Below, piece by piece: positions 9,293 to 20,262 of a stretch of DNA of 64,000 bases. The stretch covers positions 45,423 to 109,422 of the forward strand of contig CAWFPR010000011.1 of the NCBI GenBank assembly GCA_963817635.1, given 5' to 3'. The position numbers and the translations under genes were made by a program. The stretch comes from CAWFPR01 sp963817635 (lineage in GTDB: Bacteria; Acidobacteriota; Vicinamibacteria; Vicinamibacterales; 2-12-FULL-66-21). Each line of letters starts with the position of its first letter. Positions within the stretch are counted from its first letter, which is position 1. The notes below the pieces were generated by a model, which saw only the letters and a list, made by a program, of their open reading frames with translations, was not told the origin of the DNA and ran no database searches.

Positions 9293-12281
9293 ATGGGAGA
9301 GCCTGGGGACATCACTCGCACGTCGCTGGGCCGCGCGCTGATGGTGGCCGCGGTCCTGCTGTGCGCGGCATCCGCGTGGGCAGTCTACGACGAGGTGTGG
9401 GGACAGCGGCCGTGGAAGCGCTACCAGGAGCAGTACCGTGCGCAGTTGAGCGTGCGTCTGCAGGACTTGAGAACGACTGCGGCGGGCGCCGAGCGGGCGC
9501 TGGCCGATTCTCCCGAACTCCGCGACATCGAGCGCCAGCTCGCCGCGGCCGATCGCGCCGCCGCGCCCCGCCTCGCGCAGATCGGCCGCGCGCTCATGGA
9601 CATCAGGTCACGCCTGGCCACCGCGCGAGGGCCGCTGCAGGACGCACGAGCGCGGATCGCGGCGCTCGTCTACGAGCTGGACCGCAGCTCCAATGCGGCC
9701 GCGCGCGCTTCGATACGAGGGCCGCATCGCCGCGGTCCGGCAGGGACCGTTCGGCGGCGATGGGGAGCCCGGCACCCTCGATGCGCTGGAGACCCGCTTC
9801 AACACGCTGCTGGCCGAGGAAGCGCGACTGCTTGGCGAGGAGCGCGCGATCGGCGCGGCCGCGAGCGAGCTGCGCCGGCGACGGAACGACTACGTGTCGG
9901 AACACGCCGGCGGCGTGACCACGCAGCGGATCGACGGCCTGCTGCGCAAGACGGAGGCGGCCCCGACCGCCATCAGACAGATTCTCGTCCCGGAATCCGG
10001 CCTCGTCGATCGATGCGAATCCTGTCATCTGGGGATCCGGGAGCCTCTGGCGTGGGCCGCGGGCGAGGCCGGCGCTCCGCGCGTCTTCGAGAGGCATCCG
10101 AATCCCGAGCTGCTGAAACTGCATGACCCCGAGCGCTTTGGCTGCTCGCCGTGTCACAACGGCAACGGGTCGGCGACATCGAGCGTCGAGAAGGCGCACG
10201 GACGAAACGAGGGCTGGCCATGGCCGCTCCTCGATGCCACGCACCGCGAAGCCGGGTGCGTGCAATGCCATCGCCAGGACCGGATCCTCGACGATGCGCC
10301 TGTCCTCACGCGGGGGCGCGATCTCTACCAGTCCAGGGGCTGCGCCGCGTGCCATCGATACGAGGGGTTCGACCGCGAGGTCGATCGCCTCGCCTCGACC
10401 CGCGACGAGATCCGCCGGGCGGAACAGGACGTGGCACGGGATCGGCTCGAGGTCTCGTCCGAAATCGCGCGCGGCGATTCGGCTTCCACCAACGACGAGG
10501 CGCGCCAGCACTATGCGCGCGCGACGAGCCTCCGCCTGTCGATCAGCAACCGCGAAGCGCGGCTCGCCGAGCTCGGCGACGAGGCGGCGTTCCTGGTGCA
10601 GGACCAGCGGACCCTGGGGCCGAGCCTGATGGATGTGCGCGTGAAGCTGCGCAAGCCGTGGATTCCCGTGTGGCTGAACGATCCGCAGGCGTTTCGGCCA
10701 GGTACGAACATGCCGCACTTCCGCCTGAGCGCGCAGGAGCGCCAGGCCGTCGCTGCCTTCATCTGGCAGGCCGCCGCGACTGCGCCCGGCGTGACCCCGC
10801 AGCCGAAGGGCGACGCCGTCCGCGGCAAGGAGTCGTTCGAGACCCGCGGCTGTCTCGGGTGCCACTCCATCGGCGAAGGGACGGCAGCTATCGGCGGCAG
10901 TTTTGCCCCCAATCTCTCGCGGCTCGGAGAGAAGGCCGGCTACGACTACATTACGCAGTGGATACACGACCCGCGCGGTCGCTCGACGCTGATGGTCATG
11001 CCGAATCTCCGGCTGTCCTGGGCGGAGTCTCGCGACATCGCCACCTACCTCACGGGCCTGGCGCGCGAAGGCGCCTCCTATCCGGCCGACGTGTCCTACA
11101 TGGACGATCCGCGCCTCGCCGACCTGGGGCGCGGACTGGTGAGCCGCTATGGCTGCGCGAACTGTCACGAGATCCGAGGCTTCGACCACGTGGTCCGCGT
11201 CGGCACGGAACTCACGCGCGAAGGCAGCAAGCCGATCGAGCAACTGGATTTCGGGCGCCTGGCGGCCGCCGCCCGACGCGACGGCTGGTACACCCCGATC
11301 GGGTTCTTCGAGCGCAAGCTGACGGATCCAGGGGTTTTCGACCAGGGGCGCACCAAAGCGCCGGACGATCGGCTGCGCATGCCCGACATCGCGCTCAGCA
11401 CCGCGGACGCGCAGGCGCTCGCGACGTTCCTGGCGGGCAGCGTGGACCTGCCGGCGCAAGGCTCGCTTCGCACGCTGCCGGCCGCGTTCCGCTACGAGCC
11501 CACGGGCGCCGCCAGGGATGTGCAGGAGGGCTGGTGGGTCGTCGCGAAGTACAACTGCATGGGGTGTCACGCGATCCAACCGGCGCAGTCGTCCAGCCTC
11601 AGTGCGGTGCCGCGCTACGAGGATCCCGACTGGAAGGAAAGGCTGCCGCCGTCCCTGAATCAGGAAGGGGCGCGCGTGAATCCCGACTGGCTCGTGCGCT
11701 TCCTGGCGAACCCCGCGCTGGATGGGCAGACGCTCGATCGCAACGGCGTGCGTTCGTACCTGCAGGTGCGGATGCCGACGTTTGGCTTCTCGCCGAACGA
11801 AATCCGGGTCCTCGTGGCGTTTTTCGCGGCGCTGGCCGGCCAGGCCGCGCCTTACGTCGCGCCGCGCCTGGAGCCGCTCGATGCGCAGGAGTTGTCGCTG
11901 GCCCGCGCGCTGTTTTCATCGCGCGAGGGCGTCTGCCTGAAGTGTCACGTCGTCGGCGATCCGCGTCACGACCGTACGGCGACCTCCCCGGACCTGCTCC
12001 TCGCCGCGGGGCGGCTCAAGCCTGAGTGGACGGCCCGCTGGATGGTCGAGCCGCAGGAGCTGAGCCCGGGGACGGCCATGCCGGCGAAGCTGTTCCGCCG
12101 CGTGGACGGGCGCTGGGTGTTCGCCGGCCCCTCGTCGCCCGCGCTCCAGCGCTACACGAAGGACCACGCGCAACTGCTCGTGCGCTACCTGTTCCAGCTC
12201 ACTGCGGACGAGCAGCGCCGTTTGCTCCGGGCGCTCCCGGCGTCAGTCCCAGGGCCCCCCACGGGCGGTCACCGGCCTTGA
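9293..12281 (+). CDS. Large octahaem c-type cytochrome of the bc module (one frame slip)
   Basis: The product has an N-terminal membrane anchor (ALMVAAVLLCAASAWAVYDE), a long charged helical segment likely to be coiled coil, and then eight haem c motifs: CESCH, CSPCH, CVQCH, CAACH, CLGCH, CANCH, CMGCH and CLKCH. Total length is about 995 residues. The frame slips by one inserted base near 9700 in a GC-repeat run (SNAAAR to ALRYEGRIAAVRQ). The gene starts 1 bp after subunit IV, so it is very likely the electron-accepting cytochrome of this complex, replacing cytochrome c1 or f. The 3' end overlaps the convergent propeller gene by 83 bp. Confidence 0.88.
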
Positions 12282-13251
12282 GCGTCTTCAGCACGGTCTG
12301 CGTGGCCAGCTCGATCACCGACACGTCGTTCGAGGGCCCGTTGGCGGTGTAGAGGAACCTGCCGTCGGGCGACAGCGCCACACCCCACGGGCGCGTGCCG
12401 CCCGCGGCGAACGACCCCGTGACCGTGCTGGTGGCCATATCGAAGACGAACACCTTGGCCGCACGCCCCGTGGTCACGTACAGCGTCTTGCCGTCCTTCG
12501 TCAGCGTCATTCCCATCGGCAGGTATTCCTTGCCGAGGCGGATCGTCTCGAGCGGCTCGAGGGCGATCGCGTCCAGCACCAGCAGGTTGCCGTCGGCTTC
12601 ACACGCGATCACCGCCCGTGCGCTGTCGGGTGCCACCACCATCGTGCGCGGGCGATTGCAGGCCTTGATCTGCTTCACGACCTTGCCGGTCGCCGTATCG
12701 ATCTGCGCGACCTTTCCCTCGTCTTCGGTGGTGACGAACACGAAGTGGCCGTCGGGGCTGAACGTGAGCCCTTCAGGCTCTTCCCCCACCGACACCGTGG
12801 ACGTAATCGTCCCGGACGCCACGTCCACGAGGTTGACCCCCTCCTCGTCCTTGTTCGCGATGTAGATGGTGCGGCCGTCGGCGCTGAGCGCCAGCTGTTC
12901 GGGGTTCGAGCCGCCTGGAATCACCCGGAGCAGCGTGGTCGTCCGCACGTCGAAGACGCCGATTCCGTCCGCGCCCCTGTCGGGCGGCGGCAGCGTGCTC
13001 TCGTCAACCCCCGGCGGGGCGTACGGCGATCCGCTCAGGGCCACGTAGATGAGCGTGCCGTCCGGGCTGGCGACCATTCCGCGCGGCCGCTTCCCGAGGT
13101 TGACCGTCGCGACCACTTCCTGCCGCGCCGGATCGATGACCGTCATCGTTCCGGAACCCTCGCTCGTGATGTACACGCGGCCGGCGGTGTGGTCGGCGCG
13201 GCTGCACGCGGCGACAGTGAGCAGAACCAGGGGCGCGAGATACCAGCGCAT
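12199..13251 (-). CDS. YVTN-family beta-propeller lipoprotein
   Basis: An N-terminal lipobox (VLLTVAAC) predicts a lipoprotein. About seven propeller blades follow, with repeats such as VYITSEGSGTMTVIDPA, IYIANKDEEGVNLVDVASG and LYTANGPSNDVSVIELATQT. Blades end with GxxPxG-type turns. Its ATG directly follows the stop of the upstream cupredoxin-like gene, so the two are probably co-translated. The C-terminal tail after GDRPWG (ALGLTPGAPGANGAARPQ) looks unnatural. Removing one C from the C6 run near 12252-12260 would end the protein at 12243 and shorten the overlap with the cytochrome gene. The paralogue at 25249-26332 ends normally after GPWGVVVVRRPAV. Confidence 0.85.
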   Translation of the reverse strand: MRWYLAPLVLLTVAACSRADHTAGRVYITSEGSGTMTVIDPARQEVVATVNLGKRPRGMVASPDGTLIYVALSGSPYAPPGVDESTLPPPDRGADGIGVFDVRTTTLLRVIPGGSNPEQLALSADGRTIYIANKDEEGVNLVDVASGTITSTVSVGEEPEGLTFSPDGHFVFVTTEDEGKVAQIDTATGKVVKQIKACNRPRTMVVAPDSARAVIACEADGNLLVLDAIALEPLETIRLGKEYLPMGMTLTKDGKTLYVTTGRAAKVFVFDMATSTVTGSFAAGGTRPWGVALSPDGRFLYTANGPSNDVSVIELATQTVLKTLKAGDRPWGALGLTPGAPGANGAARPQ

Positions 13252-14055
13252 TCACTTCTCCTTGCCGGCGTTGCCGCCGAGCGTGAATTCCAGGGACTGG
13301 CTCGAGGACGGCGCGAGCGTCACCTGCTGCTCGATCTCGTCCATCTGTTCGTGCCACACGGCGACGGTGTAGTCTCCCGGCGGAACGTCGTGCAGCTCGA
13401 ACGACCCGTCCAGCCCGGTCACGGCGAAGTACGGGTGCTCGACGACGCCGATCCAGGCGCGCATCCACGGGTGGAGGTTGCACTTCACGCGGATCATGAC
13501 TTCGCGCCGGGCGAACCGGTGCACGACATCTGCGGACTGCGGAGCCATGCCTTCGTTCCACTCGTAGTTGTTCTTCGGCACCGGGTGGACGTTGTGCTCG
13601 ATCGGATCGCTGTTCCGTACGGCGAGCCCGGCGCGGGCCTGAACGCCAACGACGCGCGGCGCGAACATGCAGCCCTTCTGGTCGAGGACGACGGGCTCTT
13701 TGGGTGGTTCGAAGGTCTTTCCTTCCAGGCCGGTTTTGATGTAGACGAAGGCATTCGACAGGCCGCCTCCGGGTCCGAGGACGATCTGGCCGTCGGGCAC
13801 GGGCTTGCCCGTATGCATGTCCACGCAGGCCTCTTCGGCGTTCATGTCGAGCACGGTGGCCGTCGGCTTCGGACCGCGGTACCTGATCGTGCCGCGGATG
13901 CTGCCCGCGGTGCCGGGATCCACGTGAAAGTAGGCGACGGGTTCAGGCTGGGACGACGCGGCTGGCCTGGTCTCCTCAGCCGTTTGGCGCGTGCCTCCGC
14001 AGCCTGCCGCAAGGACCGTCGCGGCAAGTGCCAGGCGCTGCCAGGTATTCGACAT
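13252..14055 (-). CDS. Cupredoxin-like lipoprotein with carboxypeptidase-regulatory fold
   Basis: ATG 14055 is chosen because it gives a clean lipoprotein signal (MSNTWQRLALAATVLAAGC). The central part carries copper-type ligands: NSDPIEHNVHPV and KCNLHPWMRAWIGVVEHPYF, i.e. His, Cys-x2-His and a nearby Met as in plastocyanin-like proteins. The end (TGLDGSFELHDVPPGDYTVA) is a carboxypeptidase-regulatory strand pair. Length 267 residues. It sits next to the octahaem bc module on the opposite strand, so a periplasmic electron-carrier role is reasonable but unproven. Confidence 0.75.
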   Translation of the reverse strand: MSNTWQRLALAATVLAAGCGGTRQTAEETRPAASSQPEPVAYFHVDPGTAGSIRGTIRYRGPKPTATVLDMNAEEACVDMHTGKPVPDGQIVLGPGGGLSNAFVYIKTGLEGKTFEPPKEPVVLDQKGCMFAPRVVGVQARAGLAVRNSDPIEHNVHPVPKNNYEWNEGMAPQSADVVHRFARREVMIRVKCNLHPWMRAWIGVVEHPYFAVTGLDGSFELHDVPPGDYTVAVWHEQMDEIEQQVTLAPSSSQSLEFTLGGNAGKEK

Positions 14056-14157
14056 GGTGGACCCCTTTTCCCGCGTGCCGAACATCCGGCGATCCGGCGG
14101 GATTCCCCGGCCTGCCGCAACACCAGTACCGTTCGACGCGGGAGCTGGCGGCAGGCC

Positions 14158-14195
14158 AAAAAAAAGACGCCCGGGTGCATGGGCACCCGGGCGTC
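14158..14195 (-). terminator. Rho-independent terminator of TonB receptor 2
   Basis: A perfect 13-bp stem (14166-14178 with 14183-14195, GACGCCCGGGTGC/GCACCCGGGCGTC) and four-base loop is followed on the minus strand by eight T (A8 at 14158-14165 on the plus strand). It lies 20 bp beyond the receptor stop codon. Confidence 0.93.
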
Positions 14196-14215
14196 CTGGT
14201 CAGCGGCGCCCTGCG

Positions 14216-17200
14216 TCAGAACGCGTACTTGATCGCGAACTGCATGATCCGCGGATCGCTGGCTGTGTCCGTGACACGGCCGTTGGTGAGACTGTTCGAT
14301 CCGATCGTTATTGACGGGTTCGCCCAATTCGAGTGATTGAAGATATTGAACGCCTCGACGCGGAGCTCGATGCGCTTGCTGCTGGAAAACGACAGCCTGC
14401 GTGAGAAGGACACGTCGACGTTCCAGAATCCCGGACCGAAGAGGTAGCCCTTGGGCGTGTCTCCCCACAGGCCAGGGGTATTCGGAGCGAATGCGTCCAC
14501 GTTGAACCACGCGATCGACTGGCTGCTGCCGGTCGCGGCCTGAACCCGCTGGCTGGACGGCAAGTACGGGTCGACGCCCGCGACGATGATGGGTCGCTGA
14601 TTGTTGATGCCCGTCAGGGAGAGGTTGCCGGTCGTCGACGGCGTGATCGGGCTCCCGCTGCGCGCGGTCCAGATGACGCCGGCCTGCCAGTCCCTGGTCA
14701 GCGTCTTGAGGAAGCCGCCCCCGAAGCCAGGGCTGAGCAGCACCGTCGACATGTTGAAGTTGTGGCGGCGATCCGCGACGCACGGGCCCTTGTTCGTCGA
14801 GGCATCGGGCTGCGGATTCGAGCTGGTCTGGTCGGCAATCGGCAAGGGGTAGGAGTTGCCGATGTCGGTGCCGGGCTCCCCTTCGTTCGTGCACTTGCTC
14901 AGCGTGTAGTTGGAGTTCATGCTCCAGCCGCTAGCCAGGCGCTTCTGCACGCCAAGTCTCACGCCTTGGTACCAGCCCCTTGCGTTGTCGTAGGTCTGGT
15001 TGACGCTGTTGACCTGATAGTAATTGCCCTCCGTGGGGTTGAGCAGCGTCAGCAGCGCCCGCGCCTGGAGATTTGCCGACGAAGTGTTCGAGCACGGCCC
15101 GTCCTTGGTGAGCCCGGTACTCCCCGGCCTCGCAGTTACCGGGAATATAGACGGCCGGATTCTCGTTGAATCCGCTCCAGATGTGCGTGGTCTTGTTTCC
15201 CATGTAGGTGACGTCCACCAGCAGGCCCAGCGGGAACTGCCGCTGGTAGGACACGTTCCACTGGGTCACCTGCATCGGGGTGACGTGAATCGGCATGCTG
15301 ACGTAGACGCCCTGCTGCGGGAACGTCACATCGCTCTGCGGCAGCGTGACGGGCTGCCCCTGGGTGGGGTAGTTGATCGCCTTCAGCGGGTCGCCGCCCG
15401 GCGTGTAGGACCACGGATCGGCGAAGGGAATCGCGCAGCCGTTCTTGTTCGGCACGCCGCACGACGTCGGCGCGAGCGCGTCGACCGTGTTGCCGAACGG
15501 CGAGTTGAGCATGTGGTGCGCGTACTGCCACAGCTTCGGCGAATCGTAGTAGTGTCCGATGCCGACGCGAATCGTCTGCTGCGTTGTTGCCCTTCGGATC
15601 CCACACGACGCCGACCCGCGGGGCGAACTGCTTGTAGTTGTTGGTGTTGTTCGACCCGTTGGTCGGGAAGCCCGGGTCGCCCGAGAACAGCAAGCCGACG
15701 GGCGCGTTCGGATACGTCACGCTGCGGATGCCCTTGTCGAAGTTCTCCCGGCTGAAGGCCGTCGTGAACCCGTTGGCGTCCTTGGCCGCCAGGTACGGCT
15801 CCCAGCGGATCCCGTAGGTGACGGTGAGATTCCGGCTCATCCTCCAGACGTCATTCGCATACAACCCGACGGCGTTGATGGACTGGTTGTTGATCTGGCT
15901 GCCCCCCTGGCGGAAGGTCGCCGGCAACCCGAGCACGAAGTCGGCCATGTTCAGGCCGCCGCTCGTGCTCGAGTTCCCGCTCGTGATGAGACCCGTGAAC
16001 GCCGAGGTTGCCATTCGACTGGAACGTGCCGTCACCGTCGGTGTGCGGGCGGGTCCAGACGCCGCCGAACGACAGGCTGTGCGCGCCCTTGATCCAGTCG
16101 ATGTCCTCGGCGACCGACGGCGTGAGCACCTTGAACCGGCCCGTAAAACCGCTGCCGCTCCATCCGGCTGTGCCGCCTGCCAGGAAGTCCTGGCCGCCGC
16201 CCGCGGTGTACTGGAACGTGTTGACCCCCAGCGAGGTCCATGTCGGAGCGCCGTCCCCCTCAATGCGCTCGGTGGAGGTTTGCTGCAACGTCACGCGCGT
16301 CGTGGCGACGAACGACGAGTTCACGACCCAGTCGAAGCCGCTGGCAAACGTCGTCATGCTCGCGGCGATGCCGAGGCCCCGTTCGCTCATGTCGATCAGG
16401 TTCGGCTTGTCCTTGTTGAAGGCCGGATCGTGAGAGTACTTCGTACGGAACACGCGGCCGAACACCCGCTTGTTCGCGTTCAACTGGTAGTCCAGGCGCC
16501 CGATGTACTGCTGCTCGGTGCTGTCGTTCGAAATCTGGCGCACGACGCGGCCGCAGCCGTTTGGATCCAGGGCCGGATCCGGCAGCGGGAGCATGTTCAT
16601 CATCTTGATCGAGATGGGATTGTAGAGGGCGGGATCGATCTGGTTGTTCACGAACGGAGCGCCGAGGGTCCGGTCGGTGCCGCCGCGGCAGGCCGCCGAC
16701 ATGATACGCCGGAAATCGCCGTTGCGCACCTCCAGCGGTCGGCACGAACTGATCGGCCGCCACCGGCGCGATGTTCGTTTTCGTGAGCTGCGTGCCGCCG
16801 AAGAAGAAGAGCTTGTCCTTGACGACCGGCCCGCCGATGACGCCGCCCCCCTGGTTCCGCTTCAGCCCGTCGTCGAGTCCGAGCCCGCCGTTCTCCTTCC
16901 GATCGAAGTAGGCGATGGAATTGAACCTGTGGTCGCGCGCGAAGTCGAACGCGGTGCCGTGGAAGGCATTCGTGCCGGACTTCGTGACCGCGTTCACCGT
17001 GCCGCCGGTAGACATGCCGTATCGCGCGTTGCGGACGCCGGTTTCGGTCTTGAACTCCTGGAGCGCATCCGGGAAGGGCATCGGGTTGCCGGTGTTGTTC
17101 TGCGGGTCGTTGTTGTACCCGCCGTCCACCAGGTACATCGTGCTGTTGCCCGTGCCGCCCGCGATCGAGATGGCGACGGCATTGGGATACTGCCGGTTGT

Positions 17201-17708
17201 CGGTGAGGGTCGTGTTCTCGACCGCTGACCCCGACAGCAGAATCAACTGCAGGGCGCTGCGACCGTTCAGCGGGAGCGTGACGATCTGATCCTGCGGGAT
17301 GACCGTGCCAACGTTCACGTTGCGGGTCTCGACCAGCGCCGCGTCGGCCTGGACGCGCACGGTCTCCTCGAGCCCGCCGATCTTCATCGTCACGTTGACC
17401 GACCGCGTGTCGCCGACGGCGAGCACGATGCCGGTCTGTTCGAAGCTGCTGAACCCGCTGAGTTTCGCGCTCAACTTGTACGGGCCGACCGGCAGATTGG
17501 TGAAGACGTACTCACCTTTGTCCGCGGTGATGACGAATCGATTCATCCCCGTGTCGGTTTGCGTGACCGTCACTTCCACGCCCGGCAGCGCAGCGCCGGA
17601 CTGATCCAATACCGTCCCAGTCAACTGGGCCACGGCAACCGTCTGGGCCACAGCCCCGACCGGCACGAGCACGAGCGTCACAAGAGCCAACATCAGGCTG
17701 CGTCGCAC
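14216..17708 (-). CDS. TonB-dependent receptor 2, Oar-like (about four frame slips)
   Basis: GTG start at 17708 with AAGGAGGAAG just upstream. The order is signal peptide, carboxypeptidase-regulatory domain (LTGTVLDQSGAALPGVEVTV), plug (YLVDGGYNNDPQNNTGNPMP, FKTETGVRNARYGMSTGGTV) and a long barrel ending MQFAIKYAF with terminal Phe. Combined length is about 1160 residues, normal for Oar-like receptors. The frame must change near 16735, 16010, 15585 and 15110; every segment matches the family, so indel errors are likelier than decay. The promoter overlaps a candidate GntR operator, linking this receptor to the catabolic operon downstream. The ligand is unknown. Confidence 0.88.
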
Positions 17709-18023
17709 GATCCTTCCTCCTTATGGTGAGCCCGGACAGGTCGCGTAAAAAGATGCGGGTGAGCTACACTAGGCCAAGACATGTCCTAATGTCAATACAA
17801 GATGGCAGGTTGAGGCCGGCCGCGTGGCCGGCGCGTGCGGCGAATTCTCGTGCCGCCGGGCCCCGGGGCGATCGCGCCGGACCCCGGGCCGGAGGAGGCC
17901 GGGGCCCGCCCGGGTGGCAGTCGCCTTGCCTGCTGCATCGCCGGTTGGGCGGGCCGTGACGGGAACCCGCCGAAACCGCAACGAATCTCATGCGTGCTGC
18001 CGGAATTCCGGCCGAGGCGTCCT
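17709..18023. other. Intergenic region between divergent TonB receptor 2 and cytochrome c
   Basis: It holds the receptor promoter/operator near 17766-17800. Positions 17860-17930 are extremely GC-rich with several self-complementary runs (GGGCCCCGGGG, ACCCCGGGCC) that could fold. No supported open frame; the cytochrome ATG at 18024 is the first plausible start. Confidence 0.5.
17766..17800 (-). promoter_or_regulatory. Promoter of TonB receptor 2 with overlapping GntR-type operator
   Basis: On the minus strand a perfect -35 TTGACA (17795-17790) is followed after 18 bp by TAGTGT (17771-17766). The -35 lies inside the 12-mer ATGTCAATACAA (17789-17800), nearly identical to a site at 29326-29337. 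A second dyad, GACAT-N6-ATGTC (17778-17793), lies in the spacer. Binding there would block RNA polymerase, so repression is the simplest reading. Confidence 0.6.
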
Positions 18024-18473
18024 ATGAAACCGACCCGATGGATCTGCATGCTTGGCGGAATGTTCGTCCTGTGCCTGGCGGGCGTGACCGCCGCCCAGCA
18101 GTCTGCTGGCCAGGCCACCAAACCGACCGTAAAACGCACGATCGTTCAGCCGACGGACAGCGTCGACGGAAAGGAAATCTACAACCTCTACTGCGCCGTG
18201 TGCCACGGGAGGGACGGTAAGGGGGGCGGGCCGGCCGCCCCGGCGCTGAAGGCCCCGGTGCCGGACCTGACCACCATCGCGAAACGCAACGGGGGCAAGT
18301 ACGACAAGGCCGCCGTCCTGGCGGGGATCAAGGGCTTCAACGTGTCGGCCCACGGCAGCCAGGAAATGCCCATCTGGGGCCCGGTCTTCGACACAATGGC
18401 GAACAACTCGGGCGTGGCCGCGCTGCGACTCAGCAACCTGGTGGACTTCGTGGGGACGATTCAGCAGAAGTAG
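18024..18473 (+). CDS. Exported monohaem cytochrome c
   Basis: ATG at 18024 gives a signal peptide (MKPTRWICMLGGMFVLCLAG...TAAQQ). One haem motif CAVCH (about residue 57) sits in the class I pattern IYNLYCAVCHGRDGKGGGPA. The distal Met ligand is plausibly in SQEMPIWGPVF. Length 149 residues. It probably carries electrons in the periplasm. The ThDP enzyme gene ends 61 bp downstream in convergent orientation. Confidence 0.87.
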   Translation: MKPTRWICMLGGMFVLCLAGVTAAQQSAGQATKPTVKRTIVQPTDSVDGKEIYNLYCAVCHGRDGKGGGPAAPALKAPVPDLTTIAKRNGGKYDKAAVLAGIKGFNVSAHGSQEMPIWGPVFDTMANNSGVAALRLSNLVDFVGTIQQK

Positions 18474-18534
18474 GGCGTAGGCGGCGTGGCAGGGTGCCGG
18501 GCATGACGCACGGCCCCTGCCGACGCCCCGTCGT

Positions 18535-20262
18535 TCAGTCGTTTCCCGCAATCAGGAATTCGGCGATGTCCCAGTGCCCCGTGCGCGGCATGGGCACGTC
18601 AGCCCGCGTGCGCACCTCCAGCAGGTACGGCGCGTTGGCCTTGAACGCCGCCTCGAGGGCAGCCGGCAGGTCGTCGGGCTCCTCGACGCGCGCACCCTCG
18701 ATCCCGAAGGCCTTCGCCAGCAGCACGAAATCCGGGTTGTACGGCTCGCCATCCGGCGTGCGGAACTCCGTGCCGTAGCTGTTCCCGAAATAGGTCGTTC
18801 CCACCGAGCGTATCGTCGCAAAGCAGAAGTTGTTGAAGACGATCCAGACGACCGGGATGCCGAGTTCGACCGCCGTGGTGACCGCGCCGAGGACGGACAG
18901 GAACCCGCCGTCGCCGACCAGCGCCACCACGGGCCGATCGGGCGCCGCAATCTTCGCCCCGATCGCCGCCGCCGGAGCGTAGCCCATGGTCGCCAGGCCG
19001 CCGCTGGTGATGAAGGTCTGCGGCAAGGTGGCCACGAGCTGCTGGCCCGCACCGTTCTTGTTCCATCCGACGTCGGTGACGAATACCGTGTCCTTCGGCG
19101 CGACCCTCGAAATCTCGTTCAGCAGCCGCGCGGGATGGATCGGTTTGTCGGGATTGCGTTGATCGACCGCCAGCTCTTTCTGCCACGCCTCCTTCTGAGC
19201 CTTCACGTCGGCGGCCCGGGCAGGCGACGGACGCAGTCCACTCTCCTGGATTTTCGCGGCCAGGGCTCCGAGGGTGGCCCGGGCATCGCCCACCAGGCCG
19301 ACGGCGGCCGGATAGATCTTGCCGATTTCCTGCGGGTCGATATCGATCTGGATCAGCTGGGTGGGCGGGATCGAGAAGGTGTAGTTCGGATTCCAGGAAC
19401 TGCAGTCCGCCTCGCCGAACCCCGTGCCCACGGCCAGGAGGACGTCGGCGCCCAGCGTCAGGTGGTTCGCGACCCGGGTGCCCCAGATGCCGGTCATGCC
19501 CACCGACAGCGGATGGTCTTCCGGAAACACGCCCTTGGCCATGAGCGTGCTGGCGACGGGTGCCCCGAGCGCTTCGGCCACCTGTCGCAGCTCGGCGGTG
19601 GCCTCGGATTGCGTCGCTCCGTTGCCGACGAAGATCACCGGCGTTTTGGCACGCGCCAGCAGCGCCACGGCTGCGGCGATTCCCTCTGGCGATGCCGCCG
19701 AACGCTCGAAATTTGGACGGCGCGCGACGGTTACCGGTTCGGCGGTCACTTGCTGCGAGAAGACGTCCATCGGCACGTCCAGCAGCACGGCTCCGGGACG
19801 GCCCGTCTGCGCCACGTTCAGTGCGCGCGGCATCACGTCCGGAAGGAACTTCGCATCGTCGATCCGCCAGACCCGTTTGCAGACGGGGCGATAGATGTCC
19901 CCCTGCGACGCATCCGCGTGGAAGCGAATGCCCTGGTGCGGCTCGCGCGCGTGATGGTACGACGGCGTGTTGCCGGCGATGACGAGCATCGGCGTCGAGT
20001 CGGCCGCCGCCGTGGTTACGCCGGTGAGCGCGTTGGTCAAGCCGGGGGACAGGTGCACGTTCACCACGGCGAGTTTGTGCGACAGGCGATAGTACGCGTC
20101 GGCGGCGTGTGCGGCCATCTGCTCGTGCCGGAACGACACGTACTCGATGCCGAGCCGGTGGCAGGCGTCAATCAGCGCGTAATTCGTGTGGCCGCACTGG
20201 CCGAATACCTTCGTGACGCCTTCCTGCCGCAGGCATTCCGCGATGAACATCGCTCCCGTCAT
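18535..20262 (-). CDS. Thiamine diphosphate-dependent enzyme (acetolactate synthase/decarboxylase superfamily)
   Basis: The 575-residue protein shows the three-domain ThDP layout. The N-terminal Pyr domain has the catalytic Glu in VSFRHEQMAAHAADAYYR. The central TPP_enzyme_M domain has VIFVGNGA. The C-terminal PP domain has the ThDP/Mg motif VVALVGDGGFLSVLG ending WIVFNN. The ATG overlaps the stop of the aldehyde dehydrogenase gene (ATGA), so it is the last gene of the five-gene operon. It could be a 2-oxoacid decarboxylase, lyase or acetolactate-type enzyme. An aldehyde dehydrogenase next to it favours an aldehyde-producing decarboxylase. Confidence 0.82.
   Translation of the reverse strand: MTGAMFIAECLRQEGVTKVFGQCGHTNYALIDACHRLGIEYVSFRHEQMAAHAADAYYRLSHKLAVVNVHLSPGLTNALTGVTTAAADSTPMLVIAGNTPSYHHAREPHQGIRFHADASQGDIYRPVCKRVWRIDDAKFLPDVMPRALNVAQTGRPGAVLLDVPMDVFSQQVTAEPVTVARRPNFERSAASPEGIAAAVALLARAKTPVIFVGNGATQSEATAELRQVAEALGAPVASTLMAKGVFPEDHPLSVGMTGIWGTRVANHLTLGADVLLAVGTGFGEADCSSWNPNYTFSIPPTQLIQIDIDPQEIGKIYPAAVGLVGDARATLGALAAKIQESGLRPSPARAADVKAQKEAWQKELAVDQRNPDKPIHPARLLNEISRVAPKDTVFVTDVGWNKNGAGQQLVATLPQTFITSGGLATMGYAPAAAIGAKIAAPDRPVVALVGDGGFLSVLGAVTTAVELGIPVVWIVFNNFCFATIRSVGTTYFGNSYGTEFRTPDGEPYNPDFVLLAKAFGIEGARVEEPDDLPAALEAAFKANAPYLLEVRTRADVPMPRTGHWDIAEFLIAGND

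Noticed and set aside
14216..17708. TonB receptor 2 as a decayed pseudogene
   Set aside because: All segments across the slips remain family-like with an intact terminal Phe, promoter and terminator, and the same slips affect core genes such as pyruvate kinase.
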